The translations under genes were made by a program, and so were the position numbers. Under the pieces are notes generated by a model. The model ran no database searches. It was not told the origin of the DNA and worked only from the letters and a program-made list of their open reading frames with translations. Shown here piece after piece: positions 26,564 to 38,065 of a DNA stretch of 64,000 bases (positions within the stretch are counted from its first letter, which is position 1; each line of letters begins with the position of its first letter). The stretch is from positions 12,353,289 to 12,417,288 of the forward strand of contig NC_045146.1 in assembly GCF_008831285.2 (NCBI RefSeq), in the 5' to 3' direction. Source of the DNA: Nymphaea colorata. Lineage: Eukaryota > Streptophyta > Magnoliopsida > Nymphaeales > Nymphaeaceae.

Positions 26564-29500
26564 GTGGATTTCTCTTTCGGGCTTTAAGTAATCGGTTGTT
26601 AAAAACTGTCGTAAAGGTGCATTAATAACAGTTTTTGTTGGCCACAGTTTTTCAAGGCTTTTAACAGCGCCTTTTGAAATTTTTAGTGCTGGATCTTTTA
26701 AAAAGTGTCCATCCGGTCAGCAGAATTCGATCTCTCTCTCTCTCTTTACGATATCTACGAATGTCGTTTACAAATGATAAATTATCTGATCAACTTGATA
26801 TGTTGATTTTACAGTTGATTCATTAGAATTTATTGTTAGAAAGGTAGCGGTTGTTCTTTAGCAGTATTCCCCTTTTCTCGGCCTAATACAAAGACAGCTT
26901 GAATAGAGTTTCTCAAGCAAGACAGAGATTTCTAGGTTGAAAGTTGAGATCTGAGGGAGGAGGAAAAGTTGAGGGTGGGAAATATTTCTATATGTTATCC
27001 ATTCTGTGTTACAAGTGAACTTGAGATCTTATGGTTGAGTAGTCTGCATTCAATTCTCTTATGATGACCAACTCTTGGTACTCATTCTGCTCAATGGAGA
27101 AAACTGGAAAAAAGTGGCCAAGTTTGTCAAACATGGCTTGGTGTTGTTTTTATCTTTGTCCACTACCGTTAGTTTTTCTAATGATAAGGTCATCTGTCAA
27201 CTTCGAGTTCTCAATCAAGCTAATCAAGCTATTACTTAGCTGATATCTATCTAAATCTTCTTGTTTACTATTTTGGACAAGAAGTTACGGCTGCCATCTA
27301 GTCGTCTCTTCATTTAGTTTCCTGGATTTATACATTAACCAAACCCTATCCAACTAAATCTTCACAGTCCACTATCTAACTAAATCTTCTAGGTCATCGA
27401 GTAACTTGTTGTCCTCTGCAAAGGTCGAATTTATCAATTATGTAATACATTGCATTGCTATTCTTACTAAAAACTTCAGACCTTCATCTTTCATGTATCA
27501 ATATATCAATATTAATATCTCTTTGCAAGACATTCCTGAACAATGTGAAAAAGTTACAATCAACTTTCGAATAATTTTCTTGATCACAGAACGATAGTTC
27601 ATTGACTATATTCTACGTGCATGATACACTACTTTGTAATTAAAATCTTCTGGTCCAGATTGTAGGAATTGCTGTTATTTTGGCATTGAAATAGAAACCT
27701 AATTTTAACAAGAGTCTAAATCTTTTTAAAAGATTGGATAGTTGTCGGAAATTCTCTCAAGCTACATTTTGTTACTAGTAGTTTGGAACTAAAGCTTTAA
27801 AACCAGGTGTTTGTTTGCAGACACTCATTACAGGAAACTGGGGCAGTTCATAAGCAAAATTGAGTTTTACATTTTAAATCCATATAAATTGTTTTGTTCT
27901 ATAAGAAGCAAGTTTTTTTTTTTTTTGTTTAAGTGAACACAGTTATGCATGTGAAATAGTAAGGATGAGTTAAGACCAAATTATTAGGCTATATGTAGAG
28001 CTAATATTGTGACTTCAGTTTCTGTCCTCTGTGATTCCATGCAAAGACATAACGTTAGAGGCTGAGCTACTTTGACTGTGACCTTGCATACCTTCACAAT
28101 AGACCATTCTGAAAGGCACCAATGAACAAACTGTCATAGCACAACTGCTGTTGAATAGAAGATTCAGCACTGATCCTGATGACTTGACCTAGTGTCCCCA
28201 CGGTGAAGTTGATTCCTTAATGGTGAGGTGACTAGTAACAGTTATTGCTACTTCACTCTGCCAAGTCTCACAGTAGGTAGTTAAGTTCCTGGAGAACCAG
28301 CTAGTCAAGCAGTCTTCTGGTCTTAGTCAATTAATTTTCTATGTGACGAGTTGTTTATTGTTTAACTTTGATCTATGGAGCTTTATACTTGAGATAAATA
28401 AGAACTATTTTGTATCAGAAGTTCTGTCGTAATCTGATAATTGAACCTAAATTCTTAAGTGGTGTCAGTTGTTGGATTTAAGACACGACTGTTTTGGTAA
28501 AGACACAAGGCAGTAATGGATGTAGAAGGCTGTTTCAGTTTATGTATCAGTTGAAAGGAAAATAAGGCAGTAAAACGAAAGGTGCATGTGTAATTTTAAT
28601 CAGCCAAGATTCTCCAGAGTAGTCCTTATATGAGGTGATGGCCAGTTTTTCCCAAGGATGGCACAGCAAGCTCTGTCTCAGTGAACAATGCTACATCATC
28701 TTGTTGCGTCAGTGGGGGCTAGGAGAACCTGAGGTCTAGTCAACTGACATATCCTGGCTTTAGTCCTTTAATTTCTTAAATATTTTAATCTATCAATCTT
28801 TTACAAATTGCTTGATGCCTTCTGTCATTTACTCATTATGAAATTGGACATGGGCATTTTGAGTGGAACATGTGTGCATCAAGGAAGAAACATGTTTATT
28901 GCATTAATTGCTATGCATAAAAAATAAAGTGGCGAACTAAATCTCCTTTATGGTTGTCATCTTTGCTTTTATGATTGCAATAGATTTATGACTATGATGA
29001 AAGTCAATTTCCCAAGCTGAAATTTTGATGCCTGGATGATGTGGTTTCTGTTGAAACCCACCATATTCTAACAAGCAATTGTGTATGAGTCTGCTAGCTG
29101 GTTGACACAGCAACTTGTCTACTCTTGCAGTTTTTGTGTCATCTTCTCCACAAATGTAATGTTGATAACTCGGGCAAATGCAATCTGATTAGAGGATCTG
29201 TTTTGACAGTAATGGCTTGATAAATATGAAAATGTTTACATAGCTAGCCTGTCATTAAGCATCTAGTGTATGATTTCTTCAATATTAATATCACATTGTT
29301 ATTACATGATGGCATGGAATACTAGAGCAGCTATTTATCTCCGGTTTGTTTCATTCAGAAACTTTTCTTGGATTATTACCTGGTAGGGGAAAAAATTGTG
29401 TGAAGATGTCATTTAAAAGAAACCTGGATGAGGCCTAGAGTCGACCTTCATCCCTTTCATTAACTCCAGCAGTAAGATTATTATGAAAAATTCCCTTGAA

Positions 29501-30610
29501 CTATAATATGCATAATGCATGACAGGATAGATAACCAACAGCTGGGTCGAGCATATGCCTGATTGGTCAGATTGATTGTGGATAAATGACCTTCTCTTAT
29601 GACATACTCATCGGGACACTTCATTTTTTTTTTTTTACTTGCCCTTTTGTCGTTCTGATCCCAATTTTATCATGTTTCAGGAATAAGGCTCGGAAATATG
29701 TATTGTGATCCACTGATGGGTGGTGGCCATAAGATCACCACAAGGCAGCGTTGGACACCAAGTCAGATGCAGCTTCAAATGCTTGAGAATATCTTTGAAC
29801 AGGGAAATGGAACACCAAGCAAGCAAAAAATAAAAGAGATAACCTCTGAACTGATGCAACATGGACCAATTTCTGAGACCAACGTTTACAATTGGTTCCA
29901 GAACAGGCGGGCACGGTCAAAGAGAAAACAACAAGTAGGTGCACCAAATAACGTGGAATCGGCAGCAGAGACAGAAGTGGAATCACCAAAGGAAAAGAAA
30001 GCAAAAGTGGAGAACATTCATTCTCATGACAAGCCGACTCTTCATGTGGATGACATGAGCTACCACGGTCAAGAAGTCAGCTCAAATATTTATTCACTGG
30101 ATCCTCAGTCCAGTAAAATGCAGCACACGCAGTCAAGTGACAGCCTGAAGTCATCCGGAAGTCTGAGTCCTTTCTCCTTCTTTGAGAACATGCTGGCAAA
30201 TCCAAGTAAGTTACTTTAGTTTTGTAGCAGCTCACTATAAGTTTAATTTTTGGCCATTTTTCAAAACCAGATAGTTTGAGGACTCTGATGCATTGTTTAT
30301 CTGATAATGAGGGATAAAGTGCTCAGTATTTTTAGTTATTTACTCTCTATGACGAGGTCTCAAAGAATTGTATTGGCAATTTCTTGTGATCAGTATCCCA
30401 TTAGCAATTTTCCTTGAAGGCTCGATCTTCTTCCAGTTTTTAGTTAGATATCATTAAGGGTTTTTTCATCGTCTGTTAACTACATGCTCTTAACATTTCC
30501 TTACTGATTTTTGGTGGGTGAATGCAGGGATTGAGCATCTTATGGGGAAGATGGAGAGCCAAGACTTTAGCCCATTCCACACAAACGATGGATTTGATGT
30601 GATTGGGTGA
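25389..30610 (+). CDS. WOX13-like: WUSCHEL-related homeobox protein, WOX13 (ancient) clade, 3 exons
   Basis: Exons are 25389-25590, 29681-30205 and 30528-30610. They sum to 810 nt (269 aa plus stop), with GT-AG junctions in phase. The product is a nuclear DNA-binding transcription factor. A Gly/Ala-rich N-terminus leads into [17 protein letters not shown] (about 26-42) and [18 protein letters not shown], both typical of the WOX13/rice WOX8 group. The homeodomain spans about 88-151, with [20 protein letters not shown], the WOX-type extended loop and recognition helix [17 protein letters not shown]. The last exon encodes [11 protein letters not shown], also as in monocot WOX8. No WUS-box or EAR motif is present, as expected for this clade. 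An in-frame ATG at 25362 would add nine residues; I prefer 25389 because relatives start close to the MTDEQ block. The first intron is 4.1 kb. The leader is rich in GAGA. Confidence 0.92.
26506..26560. repeat. (CT)n followed by (AT)n in WOX intron 1
   Basis: A run of about eleven CT units is followed, after a short break, by about fourteen AT units. It lies 0.9 kb into the 4.1-kb first intron of the WOX gene. Confidence 0.9.
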
Positions 30611-33600
30611 TGTTAGTCACCTAATCAATTCTTTTGCCTTCATATAACTTTGCTTTTGCCTAACAGTTGATAGAGCAGATGGCTTTGAGATATTGGTATA
30701 CATACATGTCAGAGAACATAGATCAGCATGAGTATGACAGTTGGTATATAGTGCATCCTGATAGAGATTGCTGGATTTTGTATCCAGTAGCAGCTAATCC
30801 TCCAGTTGGGTGTTTTTTGTTCTTTGATCATTGTCTGCCTCCTTCGGTCGATGTAAAGTTGAATTTAGCCGAGTGGATGACTTGTGTGCACTGTAACTTG
30901 GACGTCTGATAGTGTGCTGTGGTATCGGCCCTACAGAATCCTTAATTTGGTAGAATTACTTGACTTTATTTTGATCATTCTACTGCTGCCATTCTGTTTA
31001 ATTGGGCTTGAGTTAACATTATTTCCACATTCCTTCATCCACAGTATATGGAATTTAGTCACTACAAGTTCTTTTTCTTTTTCGCCTTGACTGATGGGAG
31101 CTAAAACTAGCAAACGCACGTCTTCATTAGGAAAATGAACTTAACAAGATGGAGGTTCTTGATGGGCCGAACTGTTGAGCAACGGATTGCTTAGGTTATC
31201 TGCCTGCTCTTGTTCTAGCCAAAACATGTGGAGGAAGCAGATTTATCATTTATTGTACTTCATAACATCTCGAAGATTCCCTTGCTTACGCTGATTTCAG
31301 AATGGGAGGTTTGGATGTCGTTTTTTGTTAGTGCCAAAGCTAAACGTAGTATGTGTTAAAATTTAGTTCTTTGGATGCGGCGACCTACTCCTGCTTTGGC
31401 AGTCGCCGGCTGCCGGCTTTCTGCTTGGGCACTGCAGCTATGATCGATCAAGTTGATTGCCGTCCACACTTGCACCATGGATTCAGAATCCCTTTCTCCC
31501 TGCCCTGCCAAGCCTTGACCCTGTACTCATGAGAGAGAACCGTTGCCGCCTGGGGGCGCCTCTCCTTTTTACCAGTCTCCGCCTGCCACCCGATCTCCAC
31601 TGAGATACAAGTTCGAAGGGAAAACGCAGCCCTGAAGGTCTGAACCCTCCAGAGTGTGGCTGCTGTTTGGTGTTTGCGTGTACAAACACAAACATTTGTA
31701 TGCTGAATGTCATGCACGTGCATTCATCTAGAAACAAGCAAGAGAAGGGGAAATCCATCGATCTCAAATCTGAATATCCTAGATGTGATTCGAAGTATTC
31801 AAGTACTCCCTTAGTGGTTGTAGTCTATATGTATCATTATATATATGTACTACTTACGTAAAAATTGTGGTACACATACCTACTCCCCAATTATGACTAT
31901 TAATATTTATCCAAATCTAGTGAGTAAAGTTGGTTCACTTGCAAATTTTCCATGTCAATACGTATCGTAGAGAAGTAGAATGTCAGAAGATTCTTTCACT
32001 CATGCATGATCAGAGAAGATTAGACTGTCAATGAAGATTTATACACTTGTACATGCATGGAACAAATGAACAGGTTTCTCATGTTTCTTGATATTTTGTT
32101 CTCAACATTAATGGAAAAATTGTTGCAAATTTTATTGATGCTGAACTTCCAAAGACATTTTAAGCAAATCCGATCCCTGACATATTGCTAACTATTTCTT
32201 CCCTCTCTCTCTCTCTTTCTTATTAGGGATGTCAGTCATTATATTAGGGATGTCAGTCTTTTTTAAAACTTGGTTGAATATATATATATATATGTGTGTG
32301 TGTGAATGTGTGATCAAACACATGGAACGATGGTTATTACATGATAGCTAAAATTTTAAAATGTGTCCTAAAAATCAGTCGCCGCAAAACGTTACCAACA
32401 GTTATGATGTAGCAATCATTTATGGTGCTTTTAAAAATGGTTACCATGAAATTTTACTTAGTCATATGGAAACATCCAGCAGATTCAAATTCTCCTATGA
32501 ACATGTATACATATACATGTATAATTGTATATGCATGTACGTATACATATATTAAAAAGTTAGAAGTCAAAAGAATCACTTGATAAACCATAAAGTAAGT
32601 CTCTTACCGTAATCAAAGAAGACTTTTAAAAGTGAGAAAGTAAAACGTTAAAAAAGACACTCTGTAAAATGAGTTTCGCTCCGCAAAGGAAAGTTTTAAA
32701 AAAATTATAAGTCCTTAATTGCATAAAATCCCAAACCCTTAAAGTTTAAAAAAAACGGTAAGTCCTTAATTGCATAACCCTTAACCTAATTCAGCTGTGC
32801 CTGTGCCTCTCCTCCTACTGCCACAAGCCAGGTCCTCCCCTCTTCCACTTTCTTCTTCTTCTTCTTCTTCTTCTTTTTCTTCTTTCTGTGAAGAATGCCA
32901 CTCCCAAGAAGCTCCCAATGCAGGTGCAGCACCCAAACCAATGTGCCATATTTAGGACAAGGACAAGAAGCAGACCACATAATTCTTACTAAAAAAAAAT
33001 TAAAACAGAAAATCAACATGCTAACATGTTTGTGATTGCTAAAACAATATGTTTTTAGTCAAGCTATTTTCATAAAACATATTGATTCTTCTACCATCAA
33101 AATTTCAGTGTTTTAGGAGCTATTAATTTTTTATAATAAAAATAACATATTTGAAACAAAAAAGTCATTTATATATTCCTATCAAATCACTCTTAAAATC
33201 ATATTTATAATGTTAGATTACAGAAGAAGGATATCAATAATCTATTTTAAGCTATCTGGTTGTTGCCTCTAAACTATACATTCCCCCATATGACTCTGTG
33301 TGTGTGTGAGTGAGTGACTACATGCACAGATAATAGGTAAATGTTTATTTATTATAAAGAACCATACACACAAAGTAGCACGATAAGGTCACAAACCAAG
33401 CTGTGAATTCACCTGATGGGATAGGCATATTTGAATCATATGTTTCTTGTCCTGGAGATTTCTAACCTCTCTCTCTCTCTTTTTCATCAGGTCACCAAGT
33501 TGACTCGTCCACTCGCTTGAGTTTTAAAATAACTTGAATCAGGCTAGTCATGGCCAAGTTAGGGCGAGTCGGGCTGAGTTAGGGGTGAACCGGGTCAACC

Positions 33601-33790
33601 TTGACCCGGGGCCAAGTTTTCTGGAGATCCAAACTGACTCGGGTGATTATCGAGCCAACTCGACGAGTCAGCTAACTATGATATGATTCCTCCTCCTGCG
33701 ATTAAAGGCATTATTTTGAGCGGAGGAATGTGTAATGTTGGAAAACATGAATTTTTTCACGAGTTTTAATCTTTTTGTTAATGTAAGTGT
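30611..33790. other. WOX 3' flank and spacer
   Basis: The first several hundred bases probably include the WOX 3' untranslated region. No gene is recognisable beyond. Small repeats are visible: ATTAGGGATGTCAGT twice about 22 bp apart (near 32223 and 32245), TAAGTCCTTAATTGCATAA twice about 50 bp apart (near 32708 and 32758), (TTC)n at about 32849-32873, and (TA)n near 32280. At 33490-33680 the words GAGTC/GACTC recur many times, a pattern typical of degraded plant repeats. Confidence 0.4.
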
Positions 33791-33799
33791 GCTTCCATT

Positions 33800-34640
33800 T
33801 CATAGTAGGGCTGCGCATTGGGTCTTTCCATCAACTCTATTATCTCAAATAAAGCATAAGCATAAATTAGGAAAAATTTACTTTAGACTTGCACTTTGGA
33901 ATCTGTAGTTGCTACTTGCTGGCATTAAATTTAGGTGGTATCCGATGTCAACATTATTATTAAAACCTAAATTATTATCGAGAACATCAAGAGACTAGAG
34001 TTTTTTTGTGCTTATACATGTAGCTCCCAAATTTAAATCAATCAGGACTAGTTTTAGCACAATATGTCACATTTTCCATCCAAGTTTTCAAACAATGGTA
34101 GATATGAAGGGTCTTTCTACCAACTCTGCTCTCCCAAATGAAACACAAATCTTTAAATTAGGAAAACTTGAATATAAAGGCCCAAACTTTAAAATATACA
34201 GTTGCTAGTGCAAAATTTAGGCAACGTTCAATGCAGACATTACGTTAGAACCTAAAATTTCCATCCTTGTTACTGAATACATCAAGAAAGAACTTTTTTT
34301 CACTTATATATATATAGCTTCCAAGTTTGAATAATTCGCTGTCCTAGTACTAGCGCTATGTCACTATATCTTTTATAAGTTTATGACATTTAAGTTTTCA
34401 AAAAATGGTGGATATGAGAGGTTTTACCACCAACTCTATTCCCTCAAATAAACCACAAGCATTAAGTTAGGAAAACTTAGATATAAATACTTGAACTTTG
34501 AATATGCGGTTGGTAGTGCTAAATGCTAGGTGACATGTGAAATTGAAATATAGCAATATTGGAACCTAAAATTGCCATATATATGGATACATCGAGAACC
34601 GAGCTTTTTTTACTTATATGTATAGAGTTGCCTAAAATGT
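33800..34640. repeat. three diverged tandem copies of a ~300-bp repeat
   Basis: Three successive blocks (about 33800-34085, 34086-34395 and 34396-34640) carry the same order of landmarks: GGTCTTTC-CATCAACTCT or its variants, a CTCAAATAAA-like word, AATTAGGAAAA, an AACTTT-rich word, TTGCTAGTGC-like sequence, ACCTAAA, ACATCAAGA-like sequence, and a T-tract leading to CTTATA. Copies differ by many substitutions and small gaps, so the array is old. No long open frame is conserved among them. Confidence 0.75.
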
Positions 34641-35277
34641 TATTTTCTAGTACCTCTCCTGCTCACATATACTTTCTCTATAAATTTGATTGCTGAAGAA
34701 CAAGTCCCAGTAACCTACTAAGCTTTGTAATGGTGATCTTAAGTTTTGCCAATTACGGTAGATGATAAAAGCATCCGTTTCAGTTGTTTTCTTTTAAAAG
34801 AATTTTATCTTATATGATATATGGTTCATGGCTTCTGTTGTGTTTTGTTTTTGTGATTTTAGTTATATGCTTTCTTAGTATTAACCTTGACCATAGATCT
34901 TGCTTTTCCCTTTGTAATTTTAAGCTGTCGTATGTCATATTACTTTGTATGTTTATCCTTGCGAATAGCTCTGGTGTACTCCTTTCTTGGTCATTGCATT
35001 CTTTTTTCTATTTGTGACTTACGTTAGATAATTATGATCTTGATTTGGATGAATATATATGGTGAAATTGTATATGGTTTATGAACCTGAGATTTGGACA
35101 ATCTGGGTCTAGAGCTGTGCAGCTTCCTTCTACATGTCTTTATCTCTTGACTACCATGTACCGTGGAGTTGTCGATGGCGAGCCTACTGCTTTGCTAATG
35201 TGCCCCATTGAGTTGGTATAATAATCTTTTAGCTCTACCATGCTCCCACATCCAAGGTCGTCGCTTCCAATGGCTTC

Positions 35278-35624
35278 GACTCAAAGATGCATGCTGGTGA
35301 CTCAGAGACGCATGCTGGGGCTTTTAAGTGCTTCATGTATAGTCCATTTGTCATGTGCGAGACAGCGAAGACAGCGGTGAAGTAGTCATGAAGCTCTTCC
35401 ACGAAAGGAAATTAAAACTCCACAATAGCAATGCAAGATCAAGTGTGGAATTTTTCCTGTTGCGGAAGAACTTCATTGGGTGGAGTTTTTTCTGGTGTGG
35501 AAGAGCTTCATGACTACTTCACCGCTGTCTTTTTGCTGTCTCGCACACGACAAATGGGCTATATATGAAGCACTTAAAAAGCCAAGCATGCGTCTCTGAG
35601 TCACCAGCATGCTTCTCGGAGTTG
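35278..35624. repeat. long inverted repeat, predicted RNA hairpin
   Basis: The left arm (about 35278-35402) and right arm (about 35497-35624) are near-complete reverse complements over roughly 125 bp. Shared blocks include GCATGCTGGTGACTCAGAGA, TAAGTGCTTCAT and GTGAAGTAGTCATGAAGCTC. The arms enclose a spacer of about 95 nt that itself holds a weaker pairing (AAAACTCCAC with GTGGAGTTTT). Transcription of either strand would give a long, almost perfect stem. It could be a foldback element, a recent inverted duplication or a small-RNA precursor. I see no target duplication at the ends. Confidence 0.85.
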
Positions 35625-37366
35625 AGAGAGAGACAGAGATGGTGAAGTATCGTGTGCTGCATCTCCTGCTATGCTTCTTGTTTTTCTTTCCGACCGAATA
35701 GCATTTTAGCATGAGAAAGAATCTGCAATTTATTACTTAAAAGGATCTCAAAACCACCAGTGCTACACTACACGTGCAACCTTTCAATTTTTCCCTCGTT
35801 TTCCAGTTCCATGCTTGAGTTTTGGAATACTTAATTAAGGGATTAATACAATTATACAAATCCAAGGTATGAGCTTTAAAATGGATGCCAACATGAGGAC
35901 AGAAGGATGGGAATGAGATGACGCCCTTCTCCACGGGAGCAAGGTTATCCAACGGCTAACTGCTCAATCTGTATTTCCTTTTTTTTTTTGCTTTTTCGAA
36001 TGCAACTTTTAGCTAGTTTTATATATTATTTGGATATTGCGTCCATATTTGACTTAACGGCCTGTTTAGATGGAGAGAAACGAAAGGATGTTCCCGTGAT
36101 GCAACTACGATCTTGTATCCAAACACGGGTTATATAAAAGGAAAGGGATTTAATATGTGTGCTGTGCAATGCTTTCCAAATTTTTTATGAAACTATGCTG
36201 CGAACTTTGGTCTTTATGCTTTTCAAGTTGTAAATAATCTAATCACAACGTTGTGGTCCGAACCCACAATCAAGTCCTTCATTCACCTTACTAGGGATGT
36301 AAATTACACACAAAATTTCTAAATTGATGTTTATGGGACGTTATGGTATTGTCCGATTGATGCATAAAGAAGAAAAATAACAACTAAAGGTCAATAGATT
36401 TATTTATCATGAAAGTTATATACAGTAATAGAATTCTCAAGGACACTTATTAGTTACGGTACTGCAACCAATAGAGACTCGAGATATACAAATAGCGTAA
36501 GAAGATGCACAATGCAACAGAAGAAAACTAATATGAACAGAGCACGGCACTAGGTTCATCACGAGCATCCCAGACTCATCATCATCTTGTCATCGACCGC
36601 TCGACCATGGTGGAGGATGTTTCAAACGAAAGTAGAGAAATAAGAAGAAGAGAAAACGGAAAGCGATCAAGCGAAACATGACGCATTTTTTGAAGGATAT
36701 ATAATTTGTTGGGGTAATGAAACTAAGGACCAACAGATGAGACATGGCATGGGAGGACGTAGCTGTTTTGGATGATGACATAGATTTGGTCCAACTCCCG
36801 TTAGACTGAGTCCACATCGTATATGTACCTTCACTTCATTCCATCGACGCGTGCGTTCGACTGCGCCTTCCGATCGATCGAGCATTAGTTGGACCGGCCG
36901 ACGTTACATCCGTTTCCCGTTTCTCCCTCCTCCGTGTTCAGCACTGCCTGTTTCCGATCTGATCTGCCTGTGCGCTAATTAATGTGGAAATGAAACATCC
37001 TTGTTCAAAAAAATTTTGTATCTAGGGGAAGGAATCTCCCGTCAATATCTTGGAGGCAGGATCATTGAATTTATTTATGAATATGAGGGTCGAGGAGTTC
37101 ACGCAGCCTCGTCCTACTGGCTAACGAGAGGCATATTGCGGGGATTGAACGTCAATCATAAAAGCGGGAAGACGGCAAACTGGAACATGAAAGCTAAATG
37201 ACTCAGTTATTTCTACAGCGCTAGCCCACCTAATTTAGTTTTCCAAATACAGATTTTTCTATAACAGAAGAAGAAGAAGAAGAAGAAGAAGAAGAAGAAG
37301 AAGAAAAGGGTAAAATCTCCATCTAGCTACCAAAAAGAACCTGGGGTTGTTTGTAAATCAAATGGT
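35625..37366. other. spacer with a (GAA)n tract
   Basis: No gene is recognisable. A (GAA)n microsatellite of about 13 units lies at 37267-37305, about 60 bp beyond the stop codon of the first ubiquitin-like gene, so it may sit in that gene's 3' untranslated region as (TTC)n. Open frames on the minus strand at 36590-36885 overlap each other and have no domain. Confidence 0.45.
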
Positions 37367-38065
37367 CTACATTCCACCACTAACACTGCCCTTGAAAACG
37401 GAGAGAGTGTCTCCATCCTGAACCCTATGCCAACGCAGCGTTCGGTTGTCGTACATGACGTCGTGGTTGTAAACAAAGAAATGCTCGTTGGGCGCGATGC
37501 CCTTCTCTTCCAGCTTCATCTTCAGGTCGTGAACCGTGCTCGACGAATTCACGTCCACCGGAATCTTCAGTCCTCCCTTTGACGTCTCGACGAACACCCT
37601 CATCATCTTGGTGGGTGTATTGGGCTTCAACACCACGCTGATCTCGGACTGGTCCGACACGCCATACTCGCCGAGGCACCGGTTATCCTCCATTTCGACG
37701 CCTGAGTGCGACGCCAACAGCCGGCCGGGCTGGACGCCCTCGTACTCCTGAATCTTCTCCTTCAAGAGGCCCACGGTGTCGGAGACATCGACTTCCAGAG
37801 GGTATTGCCGGGTGGGCCTCTTCACCACGACCTGCACTTTCCGCCTCTCGGGCTCCAGGAGCACACGGATGAGGCAGCCCTCGTAGAACTCGTAGTGTTC
37901 CGCGTAGTGCTCGTCTTTTAGCACCTTGCCATTGTAGACGAGAGTCTGGCGGGCGATGGGGAAACCGTGCTTTCTCTCCACCCTCTCCTTCATCTCCTGC
38001 ACCGTGTCAAAGAAGCCGATCTCGATGGTGTACTTGTTGTTGCACACCTCAAACACCACATCCAT
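37367..38065 (-). CDS. triple ubiquitin-like-domain protein, copy A (intronless)
   Basis: A single exon encodes 232 residues from the ATG giving MDVVFEV. An upstream in-frame ATG at 38080 would add five residues, but the paralogue starts at the equivalent of MDV. Three ubiquitin-like folds are visible, at about 1-74 (IEIGFFDTVQEMKERVERKH), 78-149 (VDVSDTVGLLKEKIQEYEGV, LGEYGVSDQSEISVVL) and 156-226 (VDVNSSSTVHDLKMKLEEKG, TLSVFKG). Plants have families of such tandem-UBL proteins. Their function is poorly known, and they are not polyubiquitin, because domains 1 and 2 lack a terminal Gly-Gly. Unusually, this copy ends VSGGM, a Gly-Gly plus one residue close to where ubiquitin has its own. GC content is much higher than in the flanks and in copy B. 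Confidence 0.88.
   Translation of the reverse strand: MDVVFEVCNNKYTIEIGFFDTVQEMKERVERKHGFPIARQTLVYNGKVLKDEHYAEHYEFYEGCLIRVLLEPERRKVQVVVKRPTRQYPLEVDVSDTVGLLKEKIQEYEGVQPGRLLASHSGVEMEDNRCLGEYGVSDQSEISVVLKPNTPTKMMRVFVETSKGGLKIPVDVNSSSTVHDLKMKLEEKGIAPNEHFFVYNHDVMYDNRTLRWHRVQDGDTLSVFKGSVSGGM

Noticed and set aside
31448-31767. Overlapping minus-strand open frames after the WOX gene
   Set aside because: Two frames overlap over the same bases with no domain or codon bias; treated as chance.
36056-36130. Possible tiny MITE with GGCCTGTTTAGATG and ATCCAAACACGGG ends
   Set aside because: The ends resemble PIF/Harbinger termini but match poorly, the span is only about 75 bp, and no TAA/TTA duplication is present.
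37425-37679. Arg/Glu-rich open frame on the minus strand
   Set aside because: It is the alternate frame of the GC-rich ubiquitin-like copy A and has no domain.
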